Below are positions 42,328 through 50,405 of a stretch of 64,000 nucleotides of DNA, piece by piece. Origin of the DNA: Burkholderia cepacia GG4 (GTDB lineage: Bacteria > Pseudomonadota > Gammaproteobacteria > Burkholderiales > Burkholderiaceae). Made by a program: the position numbers and the translations under genes. The stretch lies in contig NC_018514.1 of NCBI RefSeq assembly GCF_000292915.1, positions 1,178,001 through 1,242,000 on the forward strand, in the 5' to 3' direction. The stretch's first letter is position 1. Each line of letters starts with the position of its first letter. Below the pieces are notes generated by a model that made no database searches, was not told where the DNA came from, and was given only the letters and a program-made list of their open reading frames with translations.

Positions 42328-43650
42328 TCAGAACAGATACATCCCCGCGACGAACACCACGCCGGAAAACAGCAGCGTCGTCACGCAGTACCCCATGATG
42401 TCGCGCACGCCGAGCCCGGCGATCGCGAGCGCGGGCAGCGCCCAGAACGGCTGCGCCATGTTGGTCCACGCCTCGCCATACGCAATCGCCATCGCGGCCT
42501 TGCCGAGATCGGCGCCGAGCGCCTGCGCGGCCGGCATCACGAACGGGCCCTGCACAACCCAGTGGCCGCCGCCCGACGGCACCGCGAAATTGATCACGGC
42601 CGAGCTGAGGAACGCGAGCAGCGGGAAGGTGTGCACGTTCGCGATGTCGACGAACCATTTCGTGATCACGCCCGCGAGCCCCGAGTGATCCATCAGCGCC
42701 TGGATGCCCGCATAAAACGGAAACTGGATCATGATCCCCGACGCGCCGCGCGCCGCGCCGGCCACCGCGCGCGCATAGGCCATCGGCGTACGGTGCAGCA
42801 GGATGCCGGCCGCGAGGAACGCGAGGTTCACGGTGTCGATGTCGAGCGCGAAACCCTTCTGCACGAAACGCAGCACGAGGAACGCCGCACACAGCGCCGC
42901 GACGAAAACCGCCAGCGCGCGGCTCTCTTCCAGCCGTTCGGCGAACGTCGCATCGGGCCCGAGCTGGCGCTCGACGCTCGGCGGTTCGGCAAGCAGCGCC
43001 GGATCGACGCTGACGACGTCGCCGGGCTTCGGCATCATCATCCGCGCGAGAAACGGCAGCATCACGATCAGCCCGATCGTGATGAACGCGTTGTAGCCGG
43101 TGAAGATCGTGTGCGACACCGGAATCAGCCCGATGGTCTTTTCCATCGGATTGCCCTTCGTCGCGGCGACGAGCGGGACCGAACCCGACAACCCGCCATG
43201 CCAGCTCAGGAAGCCCATGTACGCGGATGCGACGAGCAGCCGGTAGTCGCTGCCGGCCACGCGGCGCGCGACCTCGCGCGCGAGCATCGCGCCGAGCACG
43301 AGACCGAAGCCCCAGTTGATCGCACAGGCGAGCGCGCCGACGAACGCGACGAGCATCACGCCCTGCCCCGGCGTGCGCGCAGTGCTTGCGAGCGCAACGA
43401 GCAGGCGCCGCACGGGCGGCGAACTCGCGAGCGCGTGGCCGGTGACGAGAATCATCACCATTTGCATGGAGAACGCGAGCAGGTTCCAGAAGCCGGAACC
43501 CCACATCGTCGTGAGTTGCACCGGCGTATTCGGCGTAAGGCCGAACGCGAGCGCGAACGTCACGATCGTCAGCAGGATCGCGAAAATCAACGGGTCGGGC
43601 AGCACGCGGTGGACCACCTGCGTGAAAAAGCGGGAAATACGCTGAATCAA
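42328..43650 (-). CDS. atoE: short-chain fatty-acid transporter (AtoE family)
   Basis: A 440-residue inner-membrane protein with about 11-12 helices, matching the short-chain fatty acid transporter family. Features include PDPLIFAILLTIVTFALAFGL, the GFWNLLAFSMQMVMILVTG helix, MGFLSWHGGLSGSVPL and the C-terminal VIINFAVPSGGGHWVVQGPFVMPAA, a diagnostic family segment. It likely imports acetoacetate, butyrate or similar acids. The start is TTG 43650: AGGAG sits six bases upstream, while the ATG at 43680 would place that sequence inside the gene. No atoDAB genes are in the window. Confidence 0.88.
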   Translation of the reverse strand: MIQRISRFFTQVVHRVLPDPLIFAILLTIVTFALAFGLTPNTPVQLTTMWGSGFWNLLAFSMQMVMILVTGHALASSPPVRRLLVALASTARTPGQGVMLVAFVGALACAINWGFGLVLGAMLAREVARRVAGSDYRLLVASAYMGFLSWHGGLSGSVPLVAATKGNPMEKTIGLIPVSHTIFTGYNAFITIGLIVMLPFLARMMMPKPGDVVSVDPALLAEPPSVERQLGPDATFAERLEESRALAVFVAALCAAFLVLRFVQKGFALDIDTVNLAFLAAGILLHRTPMAYARAVAGAARGASGIMIQFPFYAGIQALMDHSGLAGVITKWFVDIANVHTFPLLAFLSSAVINFAVPSGGGHWVVQGPFVMPAAQALGADLGKAAMAIAYGEAWTNMAQPFWALPALAIAGLGVRDIMGYCVTTLLFSGVVFVAGMYLF

Positions 43651-43874
43651 CTTGAGCTCCTCGTTTCCTGATAGGGACATCCGCGCGCGTGTGGTTCGTT
43701 GTTGGGTGGCGCGCAAACGCGCGGATTCTTGCACAGAACCGGCACACGCGCTTCGGCGTGTCCGACAGCACGATCGGGCAGCGATACGGGGGACGAACCG
43801 ACGGGGAAACGGGCAGGAAAACGACGGCGGGCGGCCGGTGCGCCGCCTGCGCAGATGAAGGATGGCGGCGCGCG

Positions 43875-45209
43875 CTAGCGCGTTGCCGTGGCCGGCGTGC
43901 TGACGATCGCGCTCGCCTTCACCCGCCGTTCCGCCAGTTGCTGCGCGAACCGATATGCGACGAGCGAGCCGGTCACGGCCAGCAGCATCGGCACGAGGCT
44001 GTCGTGATTCGCACGCGTGAATTCGAGCAGCAGCACGACGGCCGTGATCGGCATCTGCATCGACGCAGCGAGAAACGCGGTCGCACCGACGAGCGCGCAT
44101 CCGCCGATCGACGCGCCCGGCCACACGAGACTCCACAGCCCGCCGAGCACGACGCCGAGCAGCGCGCCGTTCGCCAGACCCGGCGTCAGCAGCCCGCCTT
44201 CGGCGCCTGCGCGCAGGCTGCCCGCCTCGATCAGCACCTTCAGCACGAGCAGCGTCGCCGCCAGACCGATCGTCAGCGTACCGTCGAATCCGAGCGACGC
44301 GGGCCCCTTGCCGTTGCCGAGCAGTTGCGGAAACCGCATCGCGAGCACGCCGACCACCGCGAAATTGACCAGCGCGAGCACGGGCAGCAGCCGGCCCTTC
44401 GGCGCATCCGCCCGCGCGCGGGTCGTGAGCCGCACGAAGCCGTAGGCGGCCAGGCCGAACAGCGGCCCGCAGACGATCGACCACACGACGAGCGGCGTGC
44501 TCAGCGCGAACGCCGGCACCGTGTACTGGTGTTCGTTGCCGAGACCGAACCATGCGACTGCCGCCGCGATCGCCGACGTGACGACCGCCACCACCAGTGC
44601 GCGCAACTCGAACGTGCCGAGCAACACTTCGAGCACGAACACGGCGCCGCCGAGCGGCACGTTGTAGACGGCCGCGAGGCCGGCGCCCGCGCCGCACGCA
44701 ACCATCAGCCGGCAGTCGGCGGGCGTGAGCCCCGCGCGGTGCGCGAGCCGGCCGGCGAGCAGCGAGCCGATCTCGCGCGGCGCGACTTCGCGGCCGAGCG
44801 GCGAACCGAGCGCGACGGTAACGATCTGCAGCAGCGCATGAACCGTCGTGCTGACAAACGGCATCCGCGGATCGGCCGCGCGCACTGCCCGGCGAATGCT
44901 GACGAGCGGCCGGCCATACCGGTAAAGCGCCCACCAGCCGCCGCCCGCGACGAGCCCGCAGACGACGAGCACCGCGAGCCTGCGCAGCGGGTCGGCCCGG
45001 GTCACGCCGGTGAGGAAGCTCTCGGTGCCGACGACCTGCCCCAGGCTGTAGCCATAGGCCACATGCTGGATCGCATGCAGCAGCAGCGCGAGCAGCATGC
45101 CGCCGAGGCCCGCGCCGACACCGGTCAGGATCGTGACGGCGGCGATCCGCGCGAACGGGCTGGCGGCAACGGGAGAAGACGCGGGAGCGGACGGGAGATC
45201 GAGGCGCAT
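43875..45209 (-). CDS. ClC-family chloride channel/transporter
   Basis: A 444-residue membrane protein of the voltage-gated chloride channel family. The selectivity region GSPLGREVAPREIGS contains the gating glutamate (Glu in GRE), followed by ACGAGAGLAAVYNVPLGGAVFVLEVLLG. The usual GxGIP filter near the end reads GNGKGP, and the proton-glutamate region is GAEGGLLTPGLANGALLG. The family exchanges chloride for protons and helps acid resistance. It contains about 11-12 helices. Transcribed alone; the next minus-strand gene upstream is CodA-like, starting with a 179-base gap. Confidence 0.87.
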   Translation of the reverse strand: MRLDLPSAPASSPVAASPFARIAAVTILTGVGAGLGGMLLALLLHAIQHVAYGYSLGQVVGTESFLTGVTRADPLRRLAVLVVCGLVAGGGWWALYRYGRPLVSIRRAVRAADPRMPFVSTTVHALLQIVTVALGSPLGREVAPREIGSLLAGRLAHRAGLTPADCRLMVACGAGAGLAAVYNVPLGGAVFVLEVLLGTFELRALVVAVVTSAIAAAVAWFGLGNEHQYTVPAFALSTPLVVWSIVCGPLFGLAAYGFVRLTTRARADAPKGRLLPVLALVNFAVVGVLAMRFPQLLGNGKGPASLGFDGTLTIGLAATLLVLKVLIEAGSLRAGAEGGLLTPGLANGALLGVVLGGLWSLVWPGASIGGCALVGATAFLAASMQMPITAVVLLLEFTRANHDSLVPMLLAVTGSLVAYRFAQQLAERRVKASAIVSTPATATR

Positions 45210-45388
45210 GCGGTCGGCGAACGAGGATCGAAAAGACGGCGCGCACCCCGCGCGCCGGTGTCAGGACCGCATCGTAGGCTTCGACCTATCATGAGACAAA
45301 CGTATTTTTCTGATCAACTCATGCATTTTTCGAATATACAGGTGAAGGCGACCCAAGACGGTGCGTGCCGCCGCCGGCTCGGCCTGGG

Positions 45389-46630
45389 TCAATCCGGATA
45401 CGTGACGCGCTCGGGCTCCCGTCGCATGATGACCTTCCCGTGGCGAACCGACAGCGTCGCCTTCGCCTGGCGGCGCACCGCTTCGTAGTCGCTCTCCGCG
45501 TCGAGCACGACCAGGTTCGCCGGACGGCCGACCGCGATCCCGTAGCCGTCGCCGAGATGCATCGTCGTCGCGCTGTGATCGGTCACGAAATCGAGGCAGC
45601 GCTGCAGATCCTGGTAGCCCATCATGTGACAGATATGAAGCCCGGCATCGAGCACACGCAGGATGTTGCCGTTGCCGAGCGGGTACCACGGGTCCTTGAT
45701 CGAATCCTGTCCGAAACACACGTTCAGGCCCGCGCGGTCGAGCTCCGCGACGCGCGTGACGCCGCGCCGCTTCGGAAACGTATCGAAACGCCCCTGCAGG
45801 TGGATGCTCTCGGTCGGGCACGAGATGAAGTTCAGTCCCGCGCGCTTGAGCAGCCGGAACAGCTTCGAGCAATACGCGTTGTCGTACGAGCCCATCGCGG
45901 TCGTGTGGCTCGCCGTCACGCGTGCGCCCATGCCGCGCACGCGGGCTTCTTCCGCGAGCACCTCCAGAAAACGCGAGTGCGGATCGTCGGTCTCGTCGCA
46001 GTGCACGTCGACGAGGCAGCCGGTGCGCTCCGCCAGCTCCATCAGGAAGCGGATCGAGCTGACGCCCTGCTCGCGCGTGTTCTCGAAATGCGGAATCCCG
46101 CCGACGACATCCGCGCCGAGGTCGATCGCCTGCTCCATCAGCGCCCGCCCGCCGTCGAACGACTCGATGCCCTCCTGCGGAAATGCGACGATCTGCAGGT
46201 CGATCAGCCCGCGTGCCTCGTCCTTCACCTCGAGCATCGCCTTCAGCGCGGCCAGCGTCGGATCGGTGACGTCGACGTGGGTGCGCACGTGCTGGATGCC
46301 GTGATCGCGCAGCATGCCGATCGCCGCATGCGCGCGCGTCTTCGTGTCCGCGTGCGTGATCGTCGCCTTGCGCTCGGACCAGCGCTCGATCCCCTCGAAC
46401 AGCGTGCCGCTCATGTTCCAGGCCGGCTCGCCGGCCGTGAGCACGGCATCGAGATGGATATGCGGTTCGACGAGCGGCGGGATCGCGAGGCGACCGCCCG
46501 CGTCGACGTCGGCGGCGCCAACCGGTACGACCGGCGCGGTTTGCGCGTCGATCCGCGCGATCTTGCCGGCATCGACGCCGATTGTGAACAGCCCGTCGCG
46601 ACCGCGCAGGCGTGCATTGAACAGGTTCAT
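45389..46630 (-). CDS. CodA-like cytosine deaminase/amidohydrolase
   Basis: A 413-residue amidohydrolase of the CodA branch. Metal ligands are visible: HIH in EPHIHLDAVL, His in VHCDETDD, His in ASHTTAMGSY and Asp in FGQDSIKDPWYPLGN. In E. coli CodA the equivalent segment is FGHDDVFDPWYPLG; the second Asp (D314), which contacts the pyrimidine ring, is Ser here. The substrate may therefore not be cytosine. AGGA lies seven bases before the ATG at 46630. It probably opens a unit with the VOC gene upstream (73-base gap). Annotators would call it cytosine deaminase; I would call it CodA-like. Confidence 0.85.
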   Translation of the reverse strand: MNLFNARLRGRDGLFTIGVDAGKIARIDAQTAPVVPVGAADVDAGGRLAIPPLVEPHIHLDAVLTAGEPAWNMSGTLFEGIERWSERKATITHADTKTRAHAAIGMLRDHGIQHVRTHVDVTDPTLAALKAMLEVKDEARGLIDLQIVAFPQEGIESFDGGRALMEQAIDLGADVVGGIPHFENTREQGVSSIRFLMELAERTGCLVDVHCDETDDPHSRFLEVLAEEARVRGMGARVTASHTTAMGSYDNAYCSKLFRLLKRAGLNFISCPTESIHLQGRFDTFPKRRGVTRVAELDRAGLNVCFGQDSIKDPWYPLGNGNILRVLDAGLHICHMMGYQDLQRCLDFVTDHSATTMHLGDGYGIAVGRPANLVVLDAESDYEAVRRQAKATLSVRHGKVIMRREPERVTYPD

Positions 46631-46703
46631 GTGGGTCCTGGCGTCAGGCGGCGCCAACGCGCCGCGTGGTGGGAAAAACCGGCCCGGGCGATGCGTGCCG
46701 TCC

Positions 46704-47168
46704 TTACTCGAAATCTTCGATCGTCAGGCTGGTCGCGGCGCGCATCTCGTCGTTCGTCACGTCGCGCACGTGCTTGCCGAACGTCCACACATGCCGGCCG
46801 GGATCGCGGGCGCGATACATGCGATCGCCGTAGAACTGGTCCGCCGGCGCCTGCAGGATCTCCGCGCCGGCCGCCCGCGCGCGTTCGCAATGCGCATCGA
46901 TGTCCGCGTCGTCGGGAAGATGCACATGGACGTTCTGCGTGTTCCGGTCGCCGGTGTCTTCCGGCGACGCGATGAAGTCGGCCCACGCGCCGCCGATCAT
47001 GACGAGCCCGTCGCCGAATGTCATTTCGGCATGCGCGATGTCGCCTTCCGGCGTGGTGACGACGATCGAGCGCTCGAAGCCGAAAGCGTGTTCCAGCCAC
47101 GCCAGCGCGGCTTTCGGGTTGCGGTAGCACAGCGCGGCACTGAAGGACGGACGGCGACGCTTGGTCAT
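46704..47168 (-). CDS. VOC/glyoxalase superfamily protein
   Basis: A 154-residue protein of the vicinal oxygen chelate fold: PSFSAALCYRNPKAALAWLEHAFGFERS at the first beta-alpha unit, DIAHAEMTFGDGLVMIGGAW, VHVHLPDDADIDAHCERARAAGAEILQAP and YGDRMYRARDPGRHVWTFGK. The His and Glu metal-ligand positions in AEMTFGD and VHVHL are plausible. These proteins include glyoxalases, antibiotic-resistance proteins and dioxygenases; the exact function is unknown. GGAGA lies eight bases before the ATG. Frame upstream to 47270 is not supported. Confidence 0.85.
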   Translation of the reverse strand: MTKRRRPSFSAALCYRNPKAALAWLEHAFGFERSIVVTTPEGDIAHAEMTFGDGLVMIGGAWADFIASPEDTGDRNTQNVHVHLPDDADIDAHCERARAAGAEILQAPADQFYGDRMYRARDPGRHVWTFGKHVRDVTNDEMRAATSLTIEDFE

Positions 47169-47477
47169 CGGGTGTCTCCGGGTCTCGGCATTGGTCTGCT
47201 CATTCTCCACGCGCGCGGGGCGGCGATCAACTCCCGCGCCGGCGGCGTGCGTGTTGTCAATGCGCGACACCGCATGCGCGGCAACCCCGCATCACGCGCC
47301 GCAGCGCCGGCGAAAACGCGCGCCATTCGGCCGCCGCACCGGTTTGTGAACGCCGTGTGACGCACTCTTGCGCGACTCGCAATGGTGCACTCGCCCGCCG
47401 ACCGCCGGAATCAGGCGGACGCCCCCCTACACTTGCGCCGAACTTCGATCGACCATCCCACACGCAGGAGCTGTTAG
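47169..47477. promoter_or_regulatory. gene-free divergent region with porin leader
   Basis: No gene supported. It carries the promoter of the porin gene, whose ribosome binding site (CAGGAG) ends eight bases before the ATG at 47478. I see no clear -10/-35 pair in this GC-rich block. Confidence 0.4.
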
Positions 47478-48620
47478 ATGAAAAAAACCATGGTTGCCGC
47501 TGCATGCACGGCTGCACTGTTCGCCCCGCTCGCGCACGCCCAGAGCTCGGTCACGCTGTACGGCCTGATCGATGCCGGCATCGCCTACACCAACAATGCG
47601 GGTGGCGGCCCGCTGTGGCGCATGGCCACCGGCACGATCAACGGCAGCCGCTTCGGCCTGCGCGGTAGCGAGGATCTCGGTGGCGGCCTGAAGGCACTGT
47701 TCGTGCTCGAGAACGGCTTCAACACCAACAACGGCGCGCTCGGCCAGGACGGCAAGCTGTTCGGCCGCCACGCGTATGTCGGCCTGAGCAGCGCCGGCTA
47801 TGGCACGCTGACGCTCGGCCGCCAGTACGACACGATGGTCGACTTCGTCGCGCCGCTGTCCGCGACGGCCGGCGACTTCGGCGATACGGGCTTCGCGCAT
47901 CCGTTCGACAACGACAACCTGAACCACTCGGTGCGAATCAACAACGCGGTCAAGTACACGAGCGACACGATCGCGGGCTTCAAGGTCGGCGCGCTGTACG
48001 GCTTCTCGAACTCGACGAACTTCGCCGGCAACCGCGCGTACAGCGTCGCGGCGAGCTACACGAACGGCCCGCTGAAGCTGGCCGGCGCGTACCTGCAGAT
48101 GAACGGCACGAAGGGCTCGACCAGCGCGAGCCCCGGCGCGACCGATGTGGCCGAAGCGAAGAGCGTGAGCCAGGGCGGCTGGTCGGTCGGCGCGGACCGC
48201 ATGCGCTCGTACGGCGGCGGTGTCAGCTACGTGTTCGGTCCGGCGACCGTCGGCTTCGTCTATACGCGCTCGCAGTACGACAACTCGGGCTCGTTCGGCT
48301 CCACCGGCCAGGTCGCATTCAACAACTATGACGTGAACGTCCGCTATGCGGTGACGCCGGCCGTCAGCCTCGGCGCAGCCTACGTGTACACGGACGCCAG
48401 CGTGTCGAACCCCGACAGCAAGCACGGCACCGATCCGAAGTGGCACCAGGTCGACCTGCAGGCCGTGTACAAGCTGTCGCGCCGCACCGACCTGTACGCG
48501 GAGGCGATGTACCAGCACGCCTCGGGCCGCGGCTACCAGGCGTTCATCAACACGTCGGGTGGCGCATCGAGCACCGCGAACCAGATCGTCGGCACGATCG
48601 GCATGCGCACGCGGTTCTGA
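47478..48620 (+). CDS. outer-membrane porin (OmpC-like, Burkholderia type)
   Basis: A 380-residue Gram-negative porin. Sec signal peptide MKKTMVAAACTAALFAPLAHAQ, cut after AHA. The mature protein begins SSVTLYGLIDAGIAYTNNAGG, the standard first strand of Burkholderiales porins, and continues with GLRGSEDLGGGLKALFVLENGF, a long third-loop region, and ends with TRF, the C-terminal Phe needed for outer-membrane insertion. It forms a 16-strand beta-barrel trimer for small solutes. The start has a strong AGGAG. Burkholderia carry many paralogues; substrate unknown. A monocistronic unit. Confidence 0.95.
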   Translation: MKKTMVAAACTAALFAPLAHAQSSVTLYGLIDAGIAYTNNAGGGPLWRMATGTINGSRFGLRGSEDLGGGLKALFVLENGFNTNNGALGQDGKLFGRHAYVGLSSAGYGTLTLGRQYDTMVDFVAPLSATAGDFGDTGFAHPFDNDNLNHSVRINNAVKYTSDTIAGFKVGALYGFSNSTNFAGNRAYSVAASYTNGPLKLAGAYLQMNGTKGSTSASPGATDVAEAKSVSQGGWSVGADRMRSYGGGVSYVFGPATVGFVYTRSQYDNSGSFGSTGQVAFNNYDVNVRYAVTPAVSLGAAYVYTDASVSNPDSKHGTDPKWHQVDLQAVYKLSRRTDLYAEAMYQHASGRGYQAFINTSGGASSTANQIVGTIGMRTRF

Positions 48621-48836
48621 TCCGCTTGACGGCGCGTCGCCCGCCGGCCGTGAACCTGTCGTTGCAGACGGGTTCGGTCGATGCAGGCGACGCGCGCCAA
48701 TGTTGTGCCATCTGGAAAGCTGCCTGCCTGGAATCGGGGTTTTTGCGACGACGCGCGCTGCATAGACTGACGTCGACGGTTCGGATCGAACCTCGATCGT
48801 CGAACCGGCCATCTACCCCGTCCCCAGGAGAACATC

Positions 48837-49139
48837 GTGAAATCGCTCGTCGTTACCGCCGCCGCTGCCGTCCTGCTTGCCGCACCGGCCCTGTCGTTCG
48901 CCCAGTCGGCCCAAGCGCCCGTCACGCGTGCGCAGGTGCTGCAGGAACTGGCCGAGCTGGAGTCGGTCGGCTACAACCCGGCGCGCGGTGAAGTGGGCAA
49001 CTATCCCGAAGACATCCTCGCCGCGCAGGCGCGACTGGACGCGAAGCGCGTCGCGGCGCATCAGGCCGCGCAAGCCGCGTATGGCCCGGCCGGTGCGCCC
49101 TCGACCGAATCCGGCGCGGCCGCGAAGCCCGCGCTGTGA
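48837..49139 (+). CDS. DUF4148 secreted small protein (paralogue)
   Basis: A 100-residue protein with a Sec signal peptide (MKSLVVTAAAAVLLAAPALSFAQ) and the DUF4148 core APVTRAQVLQELAELESVGYNPARGEVGNYPEDILAAQARLDAK. The start is GTG at 48837, supported by CAGGAG six bases before. It is a paralogue of the protein at 21839-22168: same signal-peptide start (MKSL), same LTRAQV/VTRAQV and NYPE(N/D)I(Q/L)AAQA pattern. Function unknown. Followed by a perfect 13-bp hairpin. Confidence 0.88.
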   Translation: MKSLVVTAAAAVLLAAPALSFAQSAQAPVTRAQVLQELAELESVGYNPARGEVGNYPEDILAAQARLDAKRVAAHQAAQAAYGPAGAPSTESGAAAKPAL

Positions 49140-49150
49140 CGACATGACGG

Positions 49151-49192
49151 CGCGCGCCGCCCGGATCGATCACGTTCCGCGGGCGGCGCGCG
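49151..49192. terminator. hairpin between convergent DUF4148 and LysR genes
   Basis: A perfect 13-bp stem, CGCGCGCCGCCCG with CGGGCGGCGCGCG, and a 16-base loop. It starts 12 bases after the DUF4148 stop. Without a T-run on either side it is a likely but not certain bidirectional terminator. Confidence 0.5.
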
Positions 49193-49267
49193 TGTTGCGG
49201 CCGGATCGTATCGAATTGTCTGAATTGTCTGCCCCGCCGGACCGTGCATGGCCCGGGGGGCCTGCGT

Positions 49268-50215
49268 TCAGGCGGCCTGCGGTTCGCGGTCGATCGCGTT
49301 CAGCATCTCGACGTCGCGCGCGATCATGCCCGGTACCTGCGCACGCAGCATCTCGACCCAGGTGCGCACCTTCGCATCGACGAAACGGCGCGACGGATAC
49401 AGCGCATACACGTTCATCTTCTGCAGGATGTGCCCCGGCAGCACGCGCACCAGCGTGCCGTCGTGCAGCGCGTCGATCGCCGAATACAGCGGCAGCATGC
49501 CGATCCCGATCCCGTCGCGGATCGCAAGCGCGAGCGATTCGGCGGTATTGGTCTGCACCGGCCCGGCGACGTGGATCTGCTCGACGCCCTCGGCCCCTTC
49601 GAGCACCCATTCGTGGGTCGGGAAGGCCGGCGTGCACAGCGTCAGGCACGCGTGCGCGGCGAGATCCTGCGGGCGCACCGGCGCGCCGTGCCGCTTCACG
49701 TAGTCGGGCGACGCGCACAGGATGCTGAAGGTCGAGCCGAGCAGGTGCGACACGAGCTCCGAATCGGGCAGCGACGACGCGGTCACGACCGCCATGTCGC
49801 TCGTGCCGTCGAACAGGTCGGGCATGCGCTGCGACAGCGACAGCTCGATCGACACGTCGGGATACTGCGTGTGATAGCCCGTCAGCGCGGGCATCACGTA
49901 GTGATGGCCGACGCTCGCGAAGCTGTGCATGCGCAGCACGCCGGCCGGCCGCTCGTGCGCGCAGCTCGCCTCTTCTTCCGCGCGGTCGACGTCGGCGAGG
50001 ATCTGCCGGCAACGCCGCAGATAGCTTTCGCCGGCCGACGTCAGCGCGAGACGGCGCGTCGAGCGATTCATCAGACGAGTGCGCAGGCGCGCCTCGAGTT
50101 CCGACACCGCGCGCGACATCGCGCCGGTCGTCGAATTCAGCGATTGCGCGGCAGCGGTGAAACTGCCCGTCTCGACGACACGCGTAAACACCCGCATATT
50201 TTGTAGGGTATCCAT
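49268..50215 (-). CDS. LysR-family regulator
   Basis: A 315-residue LysR-type regulator. N-terminal winged HTH: MDTLQNMRVFTRVVETGSFTAAAQSLNSTTGAMSRAVSELEARLRTRLMNR. The C-terminal substrate-binding domain (about 90-300) follows the usual two-lobed pattern. The inducer is unknown. It is divergent (190 bases) from a FUSC-family efflux gene, and this arrangement (AaeR/AaeB-like) suggests it activates or represses that gene in response to aromatic compounds. No clear LysR box (T-N11-A) stands out, but the intergenic region would be the place to test. Confidence 0.9.
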   Translation of the reverse strand: MDTLQNMRVFTRVVETGSFTAAAQSLNSTTGAMSRAVSELEARLRTRLMNRSTRRLALTSAGESYLRRCRQILADVDRAEEEASCAHERPAGVLRMHSFASVGHHYVMPALTGYHTQYPDVSIELSLSQRMPDLFDGTSDMAVVTASSLPDSELVSHLLGSTFSILCASPDYVKRHGAPVRPQDLAAHACLTLCTPAFPTHEWVLEGAEGVEQIHVAGPVQTNTAESLALAIRDGIGIGMLPLYSAIDALHDGTLVRVLPGHILQKMNVYALYPSRRFVDAKVRTWVEMLRAQVPGMIARDVEMLNAIDREPQAA

Positions 50216-50405
50216 TCTTGTGAGCCACCTGTAGCGGAGCCGCTATTTTCCTCCAGCGGATGCGACAGATTGTTACGCGGCCTGCAACTATCGTTTCCCC
50301 GCAGCTGTGTTAATGCCCGTGCGCCGCGCTCCTACAATCGGCGCCTCAACAGTCGAACGGACCCGTCCGGACGCGCCGCGGCCCCGCACGCGCCCCCTCA
50401 TTTTC

